Virus record (IMG/VR): IMGVR_UViG_3300006101_000654
Coordinates: 1-20,036 of that record
DNA from: a virus
Length of the DNA stretch: 20,036 bases
Direction: 5' to 3' (one strand)
The notes beneath the pieces are model-generated. The model saw only the letters and a list, made by a program, of their open reading frames with translations. It had not been told where the DNA came from and made no database searches. How positions within the stretch are numbered: the first letter of the stretch is position 1; each line of letters opens with the position of its first letter. Below are positions 9,101 through 15,187 of the stretch, piece by piece. Both the position numbers and the translations under genes were made by a program.

Positions 9101-9400
9101 AGCGTGCGACATTCCAGTACCCGACGTAGCGGTGTCAAACGCACGCACCACGCCCGTCAAAGTGACATTAGAACCTGACCAGTTGTAGACGTTGGCTGGG
9201 ACGTAGATGTGCTCTTCGAGCGACGTTCCGTAGTCGAGGGCGAGGTAGAAACCGCCGTTGATGCCAAGTCCTGCCCACGAGCCGATGCCTGCCGAGAAGG
9301 TCAGGTAGATGGTGGTATCCGTGGCCCCGATGGGCGACGTTAGAAGCGCAGCGTATGGTTCGCCCGTGTAACTGTTGAGCGAATAGGGAGTTCTTGCCAT
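6143..9400 (-). CDS. Large collagen-like tail fibre protein with C1q/TNF-like domain
   Basis: This 1085-residue modular fibre reads in order: an N-terminal virion-attachment part (about 1-170, with GDLLIGSGANSLARLPQG near its end); collagen-like Gly-X-Gln repeats (about 172-203); a beta domain (205-298); a long collagen stretch (298-390); and a domain with AVGDRVLIAGQSDKTQNGIY (about 440-465), common in phage fibres. Next come a C1q/TNF-like jelly-roll (about 555-700, with VTFGNAGTYNVQYSIQF), two further collagen segments around an SSIAVGTV module (about 700-815), and a C-terminal module ending NKY. Trimeric virion fibres are built this way. The C-terminal module carries a small inserted beta domain (TASNSLVAGQEVYITG) that the short paralog at 2507-3511 lacks. 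AGGGG lies 5 bases before the ATG. A small hairpin separates it from the upstream gene. Confidence 0.88.
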   Translation of the reverse strand: MARTPYSLNSYTGEPYAALLTSPIGATDTTIYLTFSAGIGSWAGLGINGGFYLALDYGTSLEEHIYVPANVYNWSGSNVTLTGVVRAFDTATSGTGMSHASGASVVPIMTSTDISEANYAVAETVGQIVASGDLLIGSGANSLARLPQGSTGQVLTVGASGLQWGSTGTQGTQGTQGTQGFQGTQGSQGTQGSQGFQGVGYTPVVNNNQPITYGASLVGTTLTISTPFNSGNPYGFSALQVGQRVRLCAQSAPTTNYAEGILTTVDGTFPASAYVIFTVDYSVGDSVPRSPNTLFLTGAVGSQGLQGNQGNSGNNGVQGVQGVQGTQGVQGVQGNQGFQGNQGLIGNTGAQGTQGVQGVQGNTGSQGNQGNQGTQGVQGTQGVQGASSTLNAHQSCEAVQTTPLGNSPSYTAGSADAENGTGVGAYIVATTNGTLSIDGYTTPYLAVGDRVLIAGQSDKTQNGIYTVTATGSSSAKWKLTRATDYDNHLVGQVEEGDYVFVTDGTVYAGTAWIENGNGSNPDGSIRIGTDNISFIQTNSVGPQGPQGIQGAGGVIANYLSAYDTTTQTVSSTTVANIVNINTTVANYGVTIVGGNKVTFGNAGTYNVQYSIQFTNSDSNSDNVDVWIRQNGVDVVESNSIYNVSGNSHGGSGALIASINYIVNANANDYIQLMWAPSSTTIAITTSGSQTSPTVPATPGVIFTAQQVTYQGAQGNQGNQGNQGLQGVQGNQGFQGNQSSIAVGTVSTTSYANPAVVTNVSVTAGQGLFNFTLPQGPQGQAGTNGTSGAQGYQGNQGNQGNQGAQGIFTSGNGLPPYDTTLLWLDTTASGNGTQGPQGGGNMSTSTYDPASIAQQVVGTTASQTLTNKTLTSPIINFPIIASPIESVNLSTAQLSNAVPASIPLNTQSVYYYNSYSPTAPWQLNLTNAPTTAGQSITVALMVNNSATAYLPSNISVNGYQAGASTAISAISYTGGVVTYTASNSLVAGQEVYITGATGNSNFNGSWVVLSATSSSFSVTNPATGATSTASFTTLPAQGATNNGITSYYQGGMAWSSADVSTLDVYVINVICTGTNTWTLLLNLNKY
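8240..8510 (-). repeat. Collagen-like coding repeat, 9-base unit
   Basis: Degenerate tandem 9-base units encode Gly-X-Gln triplets (GVQ, GTQ, GNQ, GFQ). This is the longest uninterrupted collagen-like block of the fibre gene, about 90 residues. Third-position glutamine dominates and proline is absent, so stability would not depend on hydroxyproline. Shorter blocks of the same kind occur around 6990-7085, 7190-7275, 8800-8905, 2955-3005 and 3105-3255. Confidence 0.85.
8862..8888. repeat. Perfect tandem triplicate of a 9-base unit
   Basis: CCTTGGGTA is repeated three times without change and encodes three Gly-Thr-Gln triplets on the minus strand. The neighbouring units differ at synonymous positions, so this stretch looks like a recent slippage product and a likely site of length variation. 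Confidence 0.9.
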
Positions 9401-9408
9401 TTCAGCCC

Positions 9409-9427
9409 CTAAGGGTTATCCCCTTAG
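9409..9427 (-). promoter_or_regulatory. Hairpin over stop codon ahead of the large fibre gene
   Basis: CTAAGGG-GATAA-CCCTTAG (minus strand) is a perfect 7-bp inverted repeat with a 5-base loop. Its 5' arm contains the TAA stop of the upstream gene. Its 3' arm touches the AGGGG ribosome-binding site of the fibre gene. It lacks a T run, so it is more likely to tune translation or protect RNA ends than to terminate transcription. Confidence 0.5.
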
Positions 9428-10146
9428 TTGCTCAGCAACCAAGTAGGCGTAACCTTCAGGGTGTCGTTCGCTCCAAGGGTCGGGCCTGCATTGGTTGCTG
9501 AACCATCTGCGAAGTTGGCGGCGTAGTAAATGTTTCCTGTCGTGGTGCTGGAAACGGCATCCGTAATGAAGTAGCCGTTCGCCTGAGGCCACGAACCAGT
9601 CGCCGTGAACGTAACCTGACCGCCCGTTGACTTTTCACCATTCACGGTGTCACCGATGAGAACGGTTGCGCTAGTCGTGTGCGATGAGGTGAAGGCGGAA
9701 GAAACCGTTACCGTCGAGCCAGAGATACCCGTAATGACTTTGAGTTCCGAGGTACCAGTGCTGTCGAAGTTGGCGGTCATACCAATGGCGACACCCGTGG
9801 TCGAAGAAAGCGAAGCAGTCCACGAGCCAGAAGCGATTGAGGCGCTAGGCGTGGTGGAAAGAACTGGCGAACCAGCGTTGTATGCAGTAGCGGTTGCAAT
9901 GGCAGCAAAGTTGACAGACTGGCGGCTGTAACCCGATGCGGCGGTGCCAGAAGCGCCCCAGATTTCGTAACCCGAAGAGTTCAACGTGGCGAGGGTGACC
10001 GTAGCGGCAGGAACCGTGGTACCAGAGAAGTTAGTGAAAAGACCAAGGTAGTAGGTCGGGGCGGTACCAGAAGGCGTGGTGCCAGTAGGCACGGCAAGTT
10101 GGTTGAAAATCTTTGTCAAGCCTTGGTTGAAGAATACCTGAGCCAT
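9424..10146 (-). CDS. Tail-type virion structural protein
   Basis: This 240-residue protein starts MAQVFFNQGLTKIFNQLA and is rich in Ser, Thr, Ala and Gly with alternating beta patterns. Residues about 75-90 (GASGYSRQSV-like) and the C-terminus (NGYFITDA, IYYAANFADG, NDTLKVTPTW) resemble structural proteins encoded next to tail fibres in other tailed phages. Residues about 101-160 hold an inserted beta module (SSTTGVAIGM...ISGSTVTV). Related versions are in the fibre proteins at 882-2507 and 2507-3511. AGGAG lies 6 bases before the ATG. It is probably a baseplate or fibre-base component. The precise position in the virion cannot be read from the sequence. Confidence 0.7.
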   Translation of the reverse strand: MAQVFFNQGLTKIFNQLAVPTGTTPSGTAPTYYLGLFTNFSGTTVPAATVTLATLNSSGYEIWGASGTAASGYSRQSVNFAAIATATAYNAGSPVLSTTPSASIASGSWTASLSSTTGVAIGMTANFDSTGTSELKVITGISGSTVTVSSAFTSSHTTSATVLIGDTVNGEKSTGGQVTFTATGSWPQANGYFITDAVSSTTTGNIYYAANFADGSATNAGPTLGANDTLKVTPTWLLSN

Positions 10147-10207
10147 GTCTACTCCTAGGGGTTTGCGCTGTGTCTATTCTGCCACAGGATTGGTGAAATG
10201 AAGCCCT

Positions 10208-10669
10208 TTACTGCTGGGCATCGCCCATGAACGTGCGCAGTTCATGGCTCAACTTCTTGACCTCACGAAGTTCTACTTCGAGGCGGTGGAGTACTTCGGC
10301 ACTCTCCTTAGAGATTTGCAAGTGCGACAAGGCTTGCTCTGCGGAGACGGCATCGGCTCGCTTGGCGGCAATCAGCAGAATCGCCCCTTGCAAGCCAGCC
10401 AACATCGAGAGGAAGAGATTTAGCAAGATGAACGGGTACGGGTCGAACCCCTTGTTGTTCAGCCAAAAGACATTGACCGCTGCCCAGATTGCCATGAACA
10501 CCAAGAATGTGCCCACGAATCCCCATGAACCCATTTTGTTGCGCACCGCATCCGCAGCCTTTTCACCACGGGTTAGTTCGCCACCCGTGCGGACAAATGG
10601 GTGGTCGTTCCAAGGGTTGTTTGCGTCGTACCAGTCGGGAAGCGTCCCGTCAGTCCACTCATTTGACAT
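10208..10669 (-). CDS. DUF1003-family membrane protein
   Basis: This 153-residue protein has two hydrophobic segments (about 49-67 and 79-102) joined by NNKGFDPYPFILLNLFLS, which is the signature of the DUF1003 family, including the FDPYPFILLN core. After the membrane part, residues 103-150 form a charged, coiled-coil-like tail (LHRLEVELREVKKLSHELR). The function of DUF1003 proteins is not established. The gene overlaps the end of the DUF4406 gene by 11 bases, and GAGG lies 6 bases upstream of the ATG. In a phage, a two-segment membrane protein could act in lysis, superinfection exclusion or host-membrane remodelling, but nothing here decides between these. Confidence 0.85.
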   Translation of the reverse strand: MSNEWTDGTLPDWYDANNPWNDHPFVRTGGELTRGEKAADAVRNKMGSWGFVGTFLVFMAIWAAVNVFWLNNKGFDPYPFILLNLFLSMLAGLQGAILLIAAKRADAVSAEQALSHLQISKESAEVLHRLEVELREVKKLSHELRTFMGDAQQ

Positions 10670-11033
10670 GAATGACCTCTGCTCTGGTGATGATGTTGAC
10701 GTTGGTTAGTCTCTCCAGCATTTGCGCAGGGGGACGATTGGGGTAGATGGCGTAAGTTTCCAATCCTGCCGCTACTGCCGCAGCCATTTCCACCTTCGCA
10801 CCCTCGCTGGTTGCCCACCCCATGAGAACGGCGATTGCGTCGCACTCTAGGAGTTCCTTCAGGTGCGCCCTAAACGCCTCTGAGCGGCCCACAGTCTCGT
10901 CTGGGGTATCTCTGCCCCCAGTTGGGTTGTAAACGTCGTATCCTGCCCTCTGAAGGGCATCTGACGCTTTGTTGAAGGCTGGGAAGTTGCCCTGAGGTAT
11001 GCCACGCATTGCGCCACTGATGTAAAACTTCAT
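10659..11033 (-). CDS. DUF4406 protein (nucleoside 2-deoxyribosyltransferase-like)
   Basis: This 124-residue protein opens YISGAMRGIPQGNFPAFNKA and contains AGYDVYNPTG, CDAIAVLMGWATSEGAKVEMAAA and GLETYAIYP. These are the conserved blocks of DUF4406, a family with the fold of nucleoside 2-deoxyribosyltransferases. A glutamate in SEGAKVEMA sits where the family usually keeps its E. The family is frequent in tailed phages and is thought to act on nucleotides or related small molecules; the reaction has not been settled. It overlaps the DUF1003 gene downstream and follows the Lys-tailed small gene by 22 bases. Confidence 0.85.
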   Translation of the reverse strand: MKFYISGAMRGIPQGNFPAFNKASDALQRAGYDVYNPTGGRDTPDETVGRSEAFRAHLKELLECDAIAVLMGWATSEGAKVEMAAAVAAGLETYAIYPNRPPAQMLERLTNVNIITRAEVIHVK

Positions 11034-11055
11034 AGGCGACCTGCGTTACGGCTTT

Positions 11056-11313
11056 CTACCTAGTGGTTTTCTTAGCGACGGGCTTCTTGGAAGGAGCCTT
11101 CTTGACGGGAACCGTTTTCACCACGGGAGCCTCTTCTGGCTCAACCGTTGCGGTGAGTTCGGCAATCTCGTCGCTGCTCAACTTGACGAGGTAGTCGGTG
11201 CTGACAAGCGCCTGCAAGTTCGCCCAGTTGGAAGCGTCAACAAGTTCATTGACCTTGTAGTCAAAATCACCTGCGGACAGCAACTTTGTAACACGGTGTG
11301 TTGGAGTACTCAT
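11056..11313 (-). CDS. Small protein with lysine-rich C-terminal tail
   Basis: This 85-residue protein starts from the ATG at 11313. Residues 1-60 are acidic and helical (DFDYKVNELVDASNWANLQA, then SSDEIAELTATVEPEE). Residues 61-85 are a Lys/Pro/Ala tail (VKKAPSKKPVAKKTTR) reminiscent of histone-like or nucleic-acid-binding tails. The open frame reaches nine codons further up to a TTG, but that would run into the terminator. No clear Shine-Dalgarno is visible. It is the first gene after the capsid terminator, where phages often keep head-completion or DNA-associated proteins. I do not recognise the family. Confidence 0.65.
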   Translation of the reverse strand: MSTPTHRVTKLLSAGDFDYKVNELVDASNWANLQALVSTDYLVKLSSDEIAELTATVEPEEAPVVKTVPVKKAPSKKPVAKKTTR

Positions 11314-11334
11314 GAGATTTAGCGTACCACAGTA

Positions 11335-11374
11335 AAGCAAAATCCCCCCCGAACCCGAAGGCCGAGGGGGATTT
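11335..11374 (-). terminator. Rho-independent terminator after the major capsid gene
   Basis: On the minus strand, AAATCCCCC pairs with GGGGGATTT (9 bp). The inside can form a further stem closed by a C(TTCG)G tetraloop. TTTTGCTTTA follows directly. It lies 20 bases after the capsid stop codon and would end the capsid transcript. Confidence 0.85.
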
Positions 11375-11393
11375 CACTGAACTGCTTTGGAAC

Positions 11394-12380
11394 TTAGATA
11401 ATCGAGTTCCAGAAGAAGCCGAGGTCGGCGGCAACAACCTTGTCGTCGAAGGCGATTTCACCTTCAACACGGTCAGCCTTCAACTCTTCCATGCGGAAGC
11501 GTGAAACACCAACCGTGGTGCCGAGGCCACCCGAAACGCCAGTCCACATGAACGTGTAACCAGCCGAAGGGGTCATCAGACCAGGGTTAGGAGCCGAGTA
11601 GCACAACAGAGCGTTGTTGTTGGCGGTGAAGTTGTACGAGCCAGTCAAGCCTTCGTCAGCCGTGTTCACGACTGCCTTGGCGACGAGCACACGGTCAAGA
11701 CCGAAGAGTTGAGCAATCAAGTCCTCGGTGATGATGGCACCAGCCTGCGTGTACTTGTAGCGGTCAACCAGCGTGGGGTGAGCCTTCAACTTCTGAAACA
11801 CGGGGTACGAGAGCACGAGCGTGTTGGGTTCGTAACCAGTGTTCTGAAGAACCTGATACTTGGCCCACTCGATGTCCACGATAGGCAGACCGTTGGAGTA
11901 GTCAGACCACTTGATGGTCTGCGTCGTACCAGCGGTACCTGCGCCAGCGGTTACACCGATAGCGTCGGTGCCCCACACGCCACCCTGAAAGAAGTCCTGC
12001 GCCCACTGAATCTCACGGCGGAGAAGCAGACGCTGGGTGACGAACTGCGTCGCTTCCATGTCGGGGTTGAGGGGGTTGTCGGCGTTAGCACGGGTCTGGT
12101 CGCCAATGTCCTTGTGGAAGGCGAACACGTCGGCCTGATAGGTGTCCGTGGTGAGGCCGTAACCTGAACCAGCGGAAGCCGTACCGTCGGCACGACGCTG
12201 AGCCTCGTCACGGAACCAGTCGTCCTTGGTGTACTTGAAGTAGAGGTTTGACTTCTTGTCCACTGGAACGACAGGGAAAACCTTGTCCGCAATGAAGTTG
12301 TTGGTGTTCTGCAAGTACGCAACCGAAATGTTCGTCAGGATTGCGTCAATGTGAACGTTGTTTACTGATGGCTGTGGCAT
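11394..12380 (-). CDS. Major capsid protein
   Basis: This 328-residue protein begins MPQPSVNNVHIDAILTNISV and has FIADKVFPVVPVDKKSNLYF, typical of the N-arm and E-loop region of HK97-fold phage capsid proteins. DDWFRDEAQRRADGTAS follows, and LLLRREIQWAQDFFQGGVWG lies in the spine-helix area. NTLVLSYPVFQKLKAHPTLVD and the C-terminal MEELKADRVEGEIAFDDKVV, then VAADLGFFW, are hallmarks of this group. The length and the position after scaffold and decoration genes fit. An AAAGGA lies 12 bases upstream of the ATG. It is followed by a strong terminator, which fits a highly expressed gene. It forms the icosahedral shell. Confidence 0.93.
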   Translation of the reverse strand: MPQPSVNNVHIDAILTNISVAYLQNTNNFIADKVFPVVPVDKKSNLYFKYTKDDWFRDEAQRRADGTASAGSGYGLTTDTYQADVFAFHKDIGDQTRANADNPLNPDMEATQFVTQRLLLRREIQWAQDFFQGGVWGTDAIGVTAGAGTAGTTQTIKWSDYSNGLPIVDIEWAKYQVLQNTGYEPNTLVLSYPVFQKLKAHPTLVDRYKYTQAGAIITEDLIAQLFGLDRVLVAKAVVNTADEGLTGSYNFTANNNALLCYSAPNPGLMTPSAGYTFMWTGVSGGLGTTVGVSRFRMEELKADRVEGEIAFDDKVVAADLGFFWNSII

Positions 12381-12398
12381 GTTATTTCACAGTCCTTT

Positions 12399-13136
12399 CT
12401 AGATAGCACGCACGGCGGCGGCAGCCGACAGAGCGAGGGTGATAACGTCACCAGCAGCCGAGGCTGGGGTGAGCGCAGTACCGACGACAAACGGAATCGT
12501 CGTTGACGTGACGTTCGTACCCGACAGGTAGAACGTGGTCGAAACCGCACGACCTGAACTGTCAACCGTGATGGGAGCGCCAGCGGTAACGGCAGCGCCA
12601 GCAATCACCTTCGTGATGCCCGAAATCGTGATTTCGGCCTCAGAGTTGCCCTCAACACCAGCGTTGGAGTTCAACTTGGTGATGGGCTGGTTCTGAAGAA
12701 CACCGACGGCACGGTCAGAAGCAGCCGTGACGAGGGTGGCAACAGGGCCGTTCTGGTAGGGCTGCGACGAAGGGGTCACGTTGGCGGTGACGGTAGCCGA
12801 GGTCAGCGCCAGAACCGAGAGGTTCACGGCGGTGATGTTGGTACCACTGTAGGTAATGCCCGTGATGAAGGCACCAGCAGGAATCTGCGAGGTACCAGCA
12901 GCAGCGGTGACGGGAGCGCCAAGGACGATTCCAGCACTCGACGCAACAGTGATGCCAGTAATCTGGCTGCTGTTGGTGGTCGTGGTACCAGTGAAAGCGG
13001 CGGACGACAAGCCTGCAACCTTCACGAACTTGAACTGTGGCGAGGACGACACGATTCCGTTGGTGATGGTTGAGTTCAGGGTGTTGTCAGCCGTCATCGT
13101 AATCTTGACGGCGTATGGATTCTGCTCGAAAGCCAT
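12399..13136 (-). CDS. Capsid decoration / cement protein
   Basis: This is a 245-residue, Ala/Thr/Val-rich beta protein. The C-terminal half (EAEITISGITKVIAGAAVTA, then GAPITVDSSGRAV and ALTPASAAGDVITLAL) matches the pattern of DUF2190-type head decoration proteins, and DRAVGVLQNQP is also characteristic. Residues about 45-125 appear to be an inserted beta module (NSSQITGITVASSAGIVLGA). A plain DUF2190 protein of about 110-130 residues would lack it, and it loosely resembles the fibre modules in this window. Its place directly before the major capsid gene supports a capsid-stabilising role. An AAAGG lies 10 bases upstream of the ATG. Confidence 0.82.
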   Translation of the reverse strand: MAFEQNPYAVKITMTADNTLNSTITNGIVSSSPQFKFVKVAGLSSAAFTGTTTTNSSQITGITVASSAGIVLGAPVTAAAGTSQIPAGAFITGITYSGTNITAVNLSVLALTSATVTANVTPSSQPYQNGPVATLVTAASDRAVGVLQNQPITKLNSNAGVEGNSEAEITISGITKVIAGAAVTAGAPITVDSSGRAVSTTFYLSGTNVTSTTIPFVVGTALTPASAAGDVITLALSAAAAVRAI

Positions 13137-13139
13137 GGC

Positions 13140-13955
13140 TTAGCGACCTTTCTCGTTGAGGTAAGACGTGTACAGGTCGGGGTTGCTCTGGGCGACAGAC
13201 ATCAGCGCAGCCTCGAACGAAGGAGCGGTGCCAGAGGCAACAGCGGCCTTAGCAAGCGATTCCATCTTCGAGAAAGCGTCGTCGGTCATGACGGGAGCGT
13301 CCGAACCAACCTCAGTGAAAACAACGTTGGTTTCCACGAGGGCGTTAGCACTGTCGAGGGCCTTGACGATTTCACCAGCGAGAACGCCGTCTACTTCTGA
13401 AAGGCGACGAAGGGCAGGGCCAACAATCGTAGGGTCAATGTTGAGGTGCGACCAGCCAGCAGCCTTGATGACAGCAGCCTCATCAGCACGAGCCTCACGC
13501 TCGGCAATAAGGGCAGCCTCAGAAGCAGCAGCCTTGCGAAGGGCAGCCTCGGCGTTAGCCGAAGCCTCGTCCAGCATCTTGCGAATAGCCTGTGGCATCG
13601 CCTTGATGATGTCAGCCTCGCTCGCAGCCTCAGGAACGATGACAACATCGGTCATCTCTGAAACTTCAGACATAGTTTTCTCCTTGAAAACTTTGAGGGT
13701 TTCCAAAACAGCGTTCGCTGCCTTGGCGGTGTCCAGTGAAATCTCGTCTGCTTCGATTTCCTCAGCAGGCAACTCGGTTACCTCTTCAACAGGGGCAACT
13801 TCGTCCGAGACTTCAGTGGGACGGAGTTCGTCAAGCACCGCTTCAGCATCCGCAGGGCTTGCCGACTTCATGACGACCCAACCATCGTGCAGGTGCGCAG
13901 GGTGGTCAACACCCGACGTTTCCTTGATGCTCAGTTTCACGAGTTTGCGAGCCAT
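13140..13955 (-). CDS. Capsid scaffold / maturation protein with nested internal start
   Basis: This is a 271-residue protein. Residues 7-31 (KLSIKETSGVDHPAHLHDGW, then VVMK) resemble the N-terminus of XkdF-type or scaffold proteins found ahead of phage capsid genes. Residues 35-75 are acidic. Residues 105-170 are a long charged Ala/Glu helix (ANAEAALRKAAASEAALIAE) typical of scaffolds. A full prohead protease domain is not evident. An in-frame ATG at 13673 has an ideal AAGGAG six bases upstream, better than the site of the first ATG. It would give a 177-residue C-terminal product. The gene heads the capsid operon behind a promoter and an operator-like palindrome. Scaffold is my preferred reading. 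Confidence 0.75.
   Translation of the reverse strand: MARKLVKLSIKETSGVDHPAHLHDGWVVMKSASPADAEAVLDELRPTEVSDEVAPVEEVTELPAEEIEADEISLDTAKAANAVLETLKVFKEKTMSEVSEMTDVVIVPEAASEADIIKAMPQAIRKMLDEASANAEAALRKAAASEAALIAEREARADEAAVIKAAGWSHLNIDPTIVGPALRRLSEVDGVLAGEIVKALDSANALVETNVVFTEVGSDAPVMTDDAFSKMESLAKAAVASGTAPSFEAALMSVAQSNPDLYTSYLNEKGR
13680..13685 (-). promoter_or_regulatory. Internal Shine-Dalgarno for the nested scaffold product
   Basis: AAGGAG, six bases, then ATG at 13673, all in frame inside the scaffold gene. The coding sequence is K-E-K-T-M, so codon choice alone could give the motif, but the spacing is optimal. It would start a shorter product of 177 residues. Confidence 0.6.
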
Positions 13956-14012
13956 TCGCTTCTGCTTTCTACGACTTGACCAAACGGGAACCCGTAGGTC
14001 TTGACATAGTGA

Positions 14013-14040
14013 ACAGTAGAGGCAGTTTTGGAAATGTCAA
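14013..14040 (-). promoter_or_regulatory. Promoter of the capsid operon
   Basis: On the minus strand a perfect TTGACA -35 (14040-14035) is followed by 16 bases and TACTGT (14018-14013) as -10, placing the start of transcription near 14006. It leads into the scaffold, decoration and capsid genes. The -10 has only three consensus matches but keeps the TAnnnT pattern. Confidence 0.6.
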
Positions 14041-14058
14041 GTGTCAAATACTTGACAC
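14041..14058. promoter_or_regulatory. Operator-like palindrome
   Basis: GTGTCAA-ATAC-TTGACAC is a perfect 7-bp inverted repeat directly upstream of the capsid-operon -35. Three more half-sites with a TTGAC/GTCAA core lie at 13976-13981, 14001-14006 and 14035-14040, the last being the -35 itself. This is a plausible site for a dimeric repressor or activator. Confidence 0.6.
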
Positions 14059-14070
14059 GACGAAAGACGA

Positions 14071-14886
14071 CTAGAAGGGGTCGTCGGGGGTGGTGGAATA
14101 GAGGGGGCAGATGTCCTTGAACGAGCACCACTTATCGCACAGATTGTTGGCGATTGGTGGAAAGTAGCCAGCGTTGTACCAGCCCTCAATCTTCGCCCAC
14201 GCCTCTCGGACACGGCGCTCTGCGTAGCGGACATCTTCGTCGGTGACATCAATCACCAGCGTCTTGCCAAACTGAACGTAGAGCAGTCGAATCTGCTTGG
14301 GGCGCTCTCCAAGAACTTGCTCACACAGGTAGGCGTAAATCTTGGCAGGTAGAATGGCTGCCGCTTTGTACTTGTCGGTAGGGACTTTGCCAGTCTTGTA
14401 GTCCACAATCACCAACGAGCCGTCAGGGTCACGGTCTAAGCGGTCTAGGATGCCACGGAGCGTCCACCCGCCCATGTCTACGTCCATCTTGATTTCGATG
14501 CCTTCTGAGGTGATTTTCTCTGGGTTCTCCATCGTGAAGTAGGTGCGGATGTACTTGGCGAGGTCACGGGCGAACGTTTGCACGCCGACCTCATCGAGTT
14601 CCATTTCACCAGCAATCTCGTCGCTCACGAGCGTGGGGAATAACTCACGCATCACTTCGAGGGTGTAGTCGAGGGTGCGGAGTTCGGGTGTCTCGGTGGT
14701 TCGCAGGAACACGGTTTCCAGCACTTCGTGGAACACGGTGCCACGGTAAGTCGCCATCTTCTTCGCCTCTGGGAGACGCTCGATGGTGGAATACTGATAC
14801 TGGCGTGGACACGTCTCGATTTGGTTCACTCGGCTAGGTGATACGCCATAGGGCTTTTCGCCTAGATACACAGGAACGCTCGACAC
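14071..14886 (-). CDS. Cas4/RecB-like PD-(D/E)XK nuclease with Fe-S cluster cysteines
   Basis: This 271-residue protein shows the RecB-nuclease motifs in order: VSPSRVNQIETCPRQYQY with Cys26; GTVFHEVLE with His53; GILDRLDRD with Asp148; VIVDYKTGK with Asp162 and Lys164; and a C-terminal Cys250, Cys254, Cys260 cluster (CDKWCSFKDIC). One early cysteine plus three late ones is the 4Fe-4S arrangement of Cas4 and AddB-type exonucleases. All catalytic residues are present, so activity on DNA ends is expected, probably in recombination or genome processing. No CRISPR genes are nearby. The start at 14886 gives a complete N-terminus. It is separated from the upstream 90-residue gene by 27 bases. Confidence 0.9.
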   Translation of the reverse strand: MSSVPVYLGEKPYGVSPSRVNQIETCPRQYQYSTIERLPEAKKMATYRGTVFHEVLETVFLRTTETPELRTLDYTLEVMRELFPTLVSDEIAGEMELDEVGVQTFARDLAKYIRTYFTMENPEKITSEGIEIKMDVDMGGWTLRGILDRLDRDPDGSLVIVDYKTGKVPTDKYKAAAILPAKIYAYLCEQVLGERPKQIRLLYVQFGKTLVIDVTDEDVRYAERRVREAWAKIEGWYNAGYFPPIANNLCDKWCSFKDICPLYSTTPDDPF

Positions 14887-14913
14887 GATGTCAACCTTAT
14901 CAGTTGGGTGATG

Positions 14914-15186
14914 CTAGATGGTGGACTGCGTAATGGGGCTGATGAACGTGTTGTATTCGATTGACGACTTCAACACCCGTGCCATCTTTTCACCAGTGCG
15001 CAACGCTTCTTTGCGGTTCTTGCAGTAGATGGAGAAGTCGGAGACGGGGGTTATTACACCAGTGAACGCTTCGTTACGGATGAGACGCAGTTCGCCGTAC
15101 TCTCTGTTCTGCCAAGCGACCAAACGGTAAGGGCCTAACTTGGCTTCCTGTTGACCGAAGTCATCAGGCTCAGTCCATTTCAGCAA
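14914..15186 (-). CDS. Hypothetical protein, TTG start
   Basis: This is a 90-residue protein with LGPYRLVAWQNREYGELRLI, a beta-rich middle, and a helical charged C-terminus (KNRKEALRTGEKMARVLKSS). The frame stays open further upstream, but that part overlaps the coiled-coil gene. The TTG at 15186, one base after that gene's TAA, is the most economical start; a TTG at 15195 is possible. No family is recognised. It lies between the coiled-coil gene and the nuclease and is probably co-transcribed with both from the promoter at 15510-15537. Existence is likely because the frame is long and fits the tight packing. The start is uncertain. Confidence 0.6.
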   Translation of the reverse strand: MLKWTEPDDFGQQEAKLGPYRLVAWQNREYGELRLIRNEAFTGVITPVSDFSIYCKNRKEALRTGEKMARVLKSSIEYNTFISPITQSTI

Positions 15187-15187
15187 C

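Noticed and set aside
10147-10207. Promoter ahead of the structural gene at 9424-10146
   Set aside because: TAGACA- and TTTCAC-like elements are present, but the spacing and matches are too poor to support a call.
13168-14004. Long plus-strand frame of 278 codons opposite the scaffold gene
   Set aside because: Ser/Ala/Arg-rich antisense shadow of the scaffold gene's biased codons. It has no recognisable domain, and it crosses the scaffold promoter and start.
14001-14006. Plus-strand TTGACA as a promoter -35
   Set aside because: No acceptable -10 lies 15-19 bases downstream; it is better read as an operator half-site.
14071-14886. Cas4 as part of a CRISPR system
   Set aside because: No Cas1, Cas2 or array is nearby. 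Standalone Cas4/RecB-like nucleases are common in phages.
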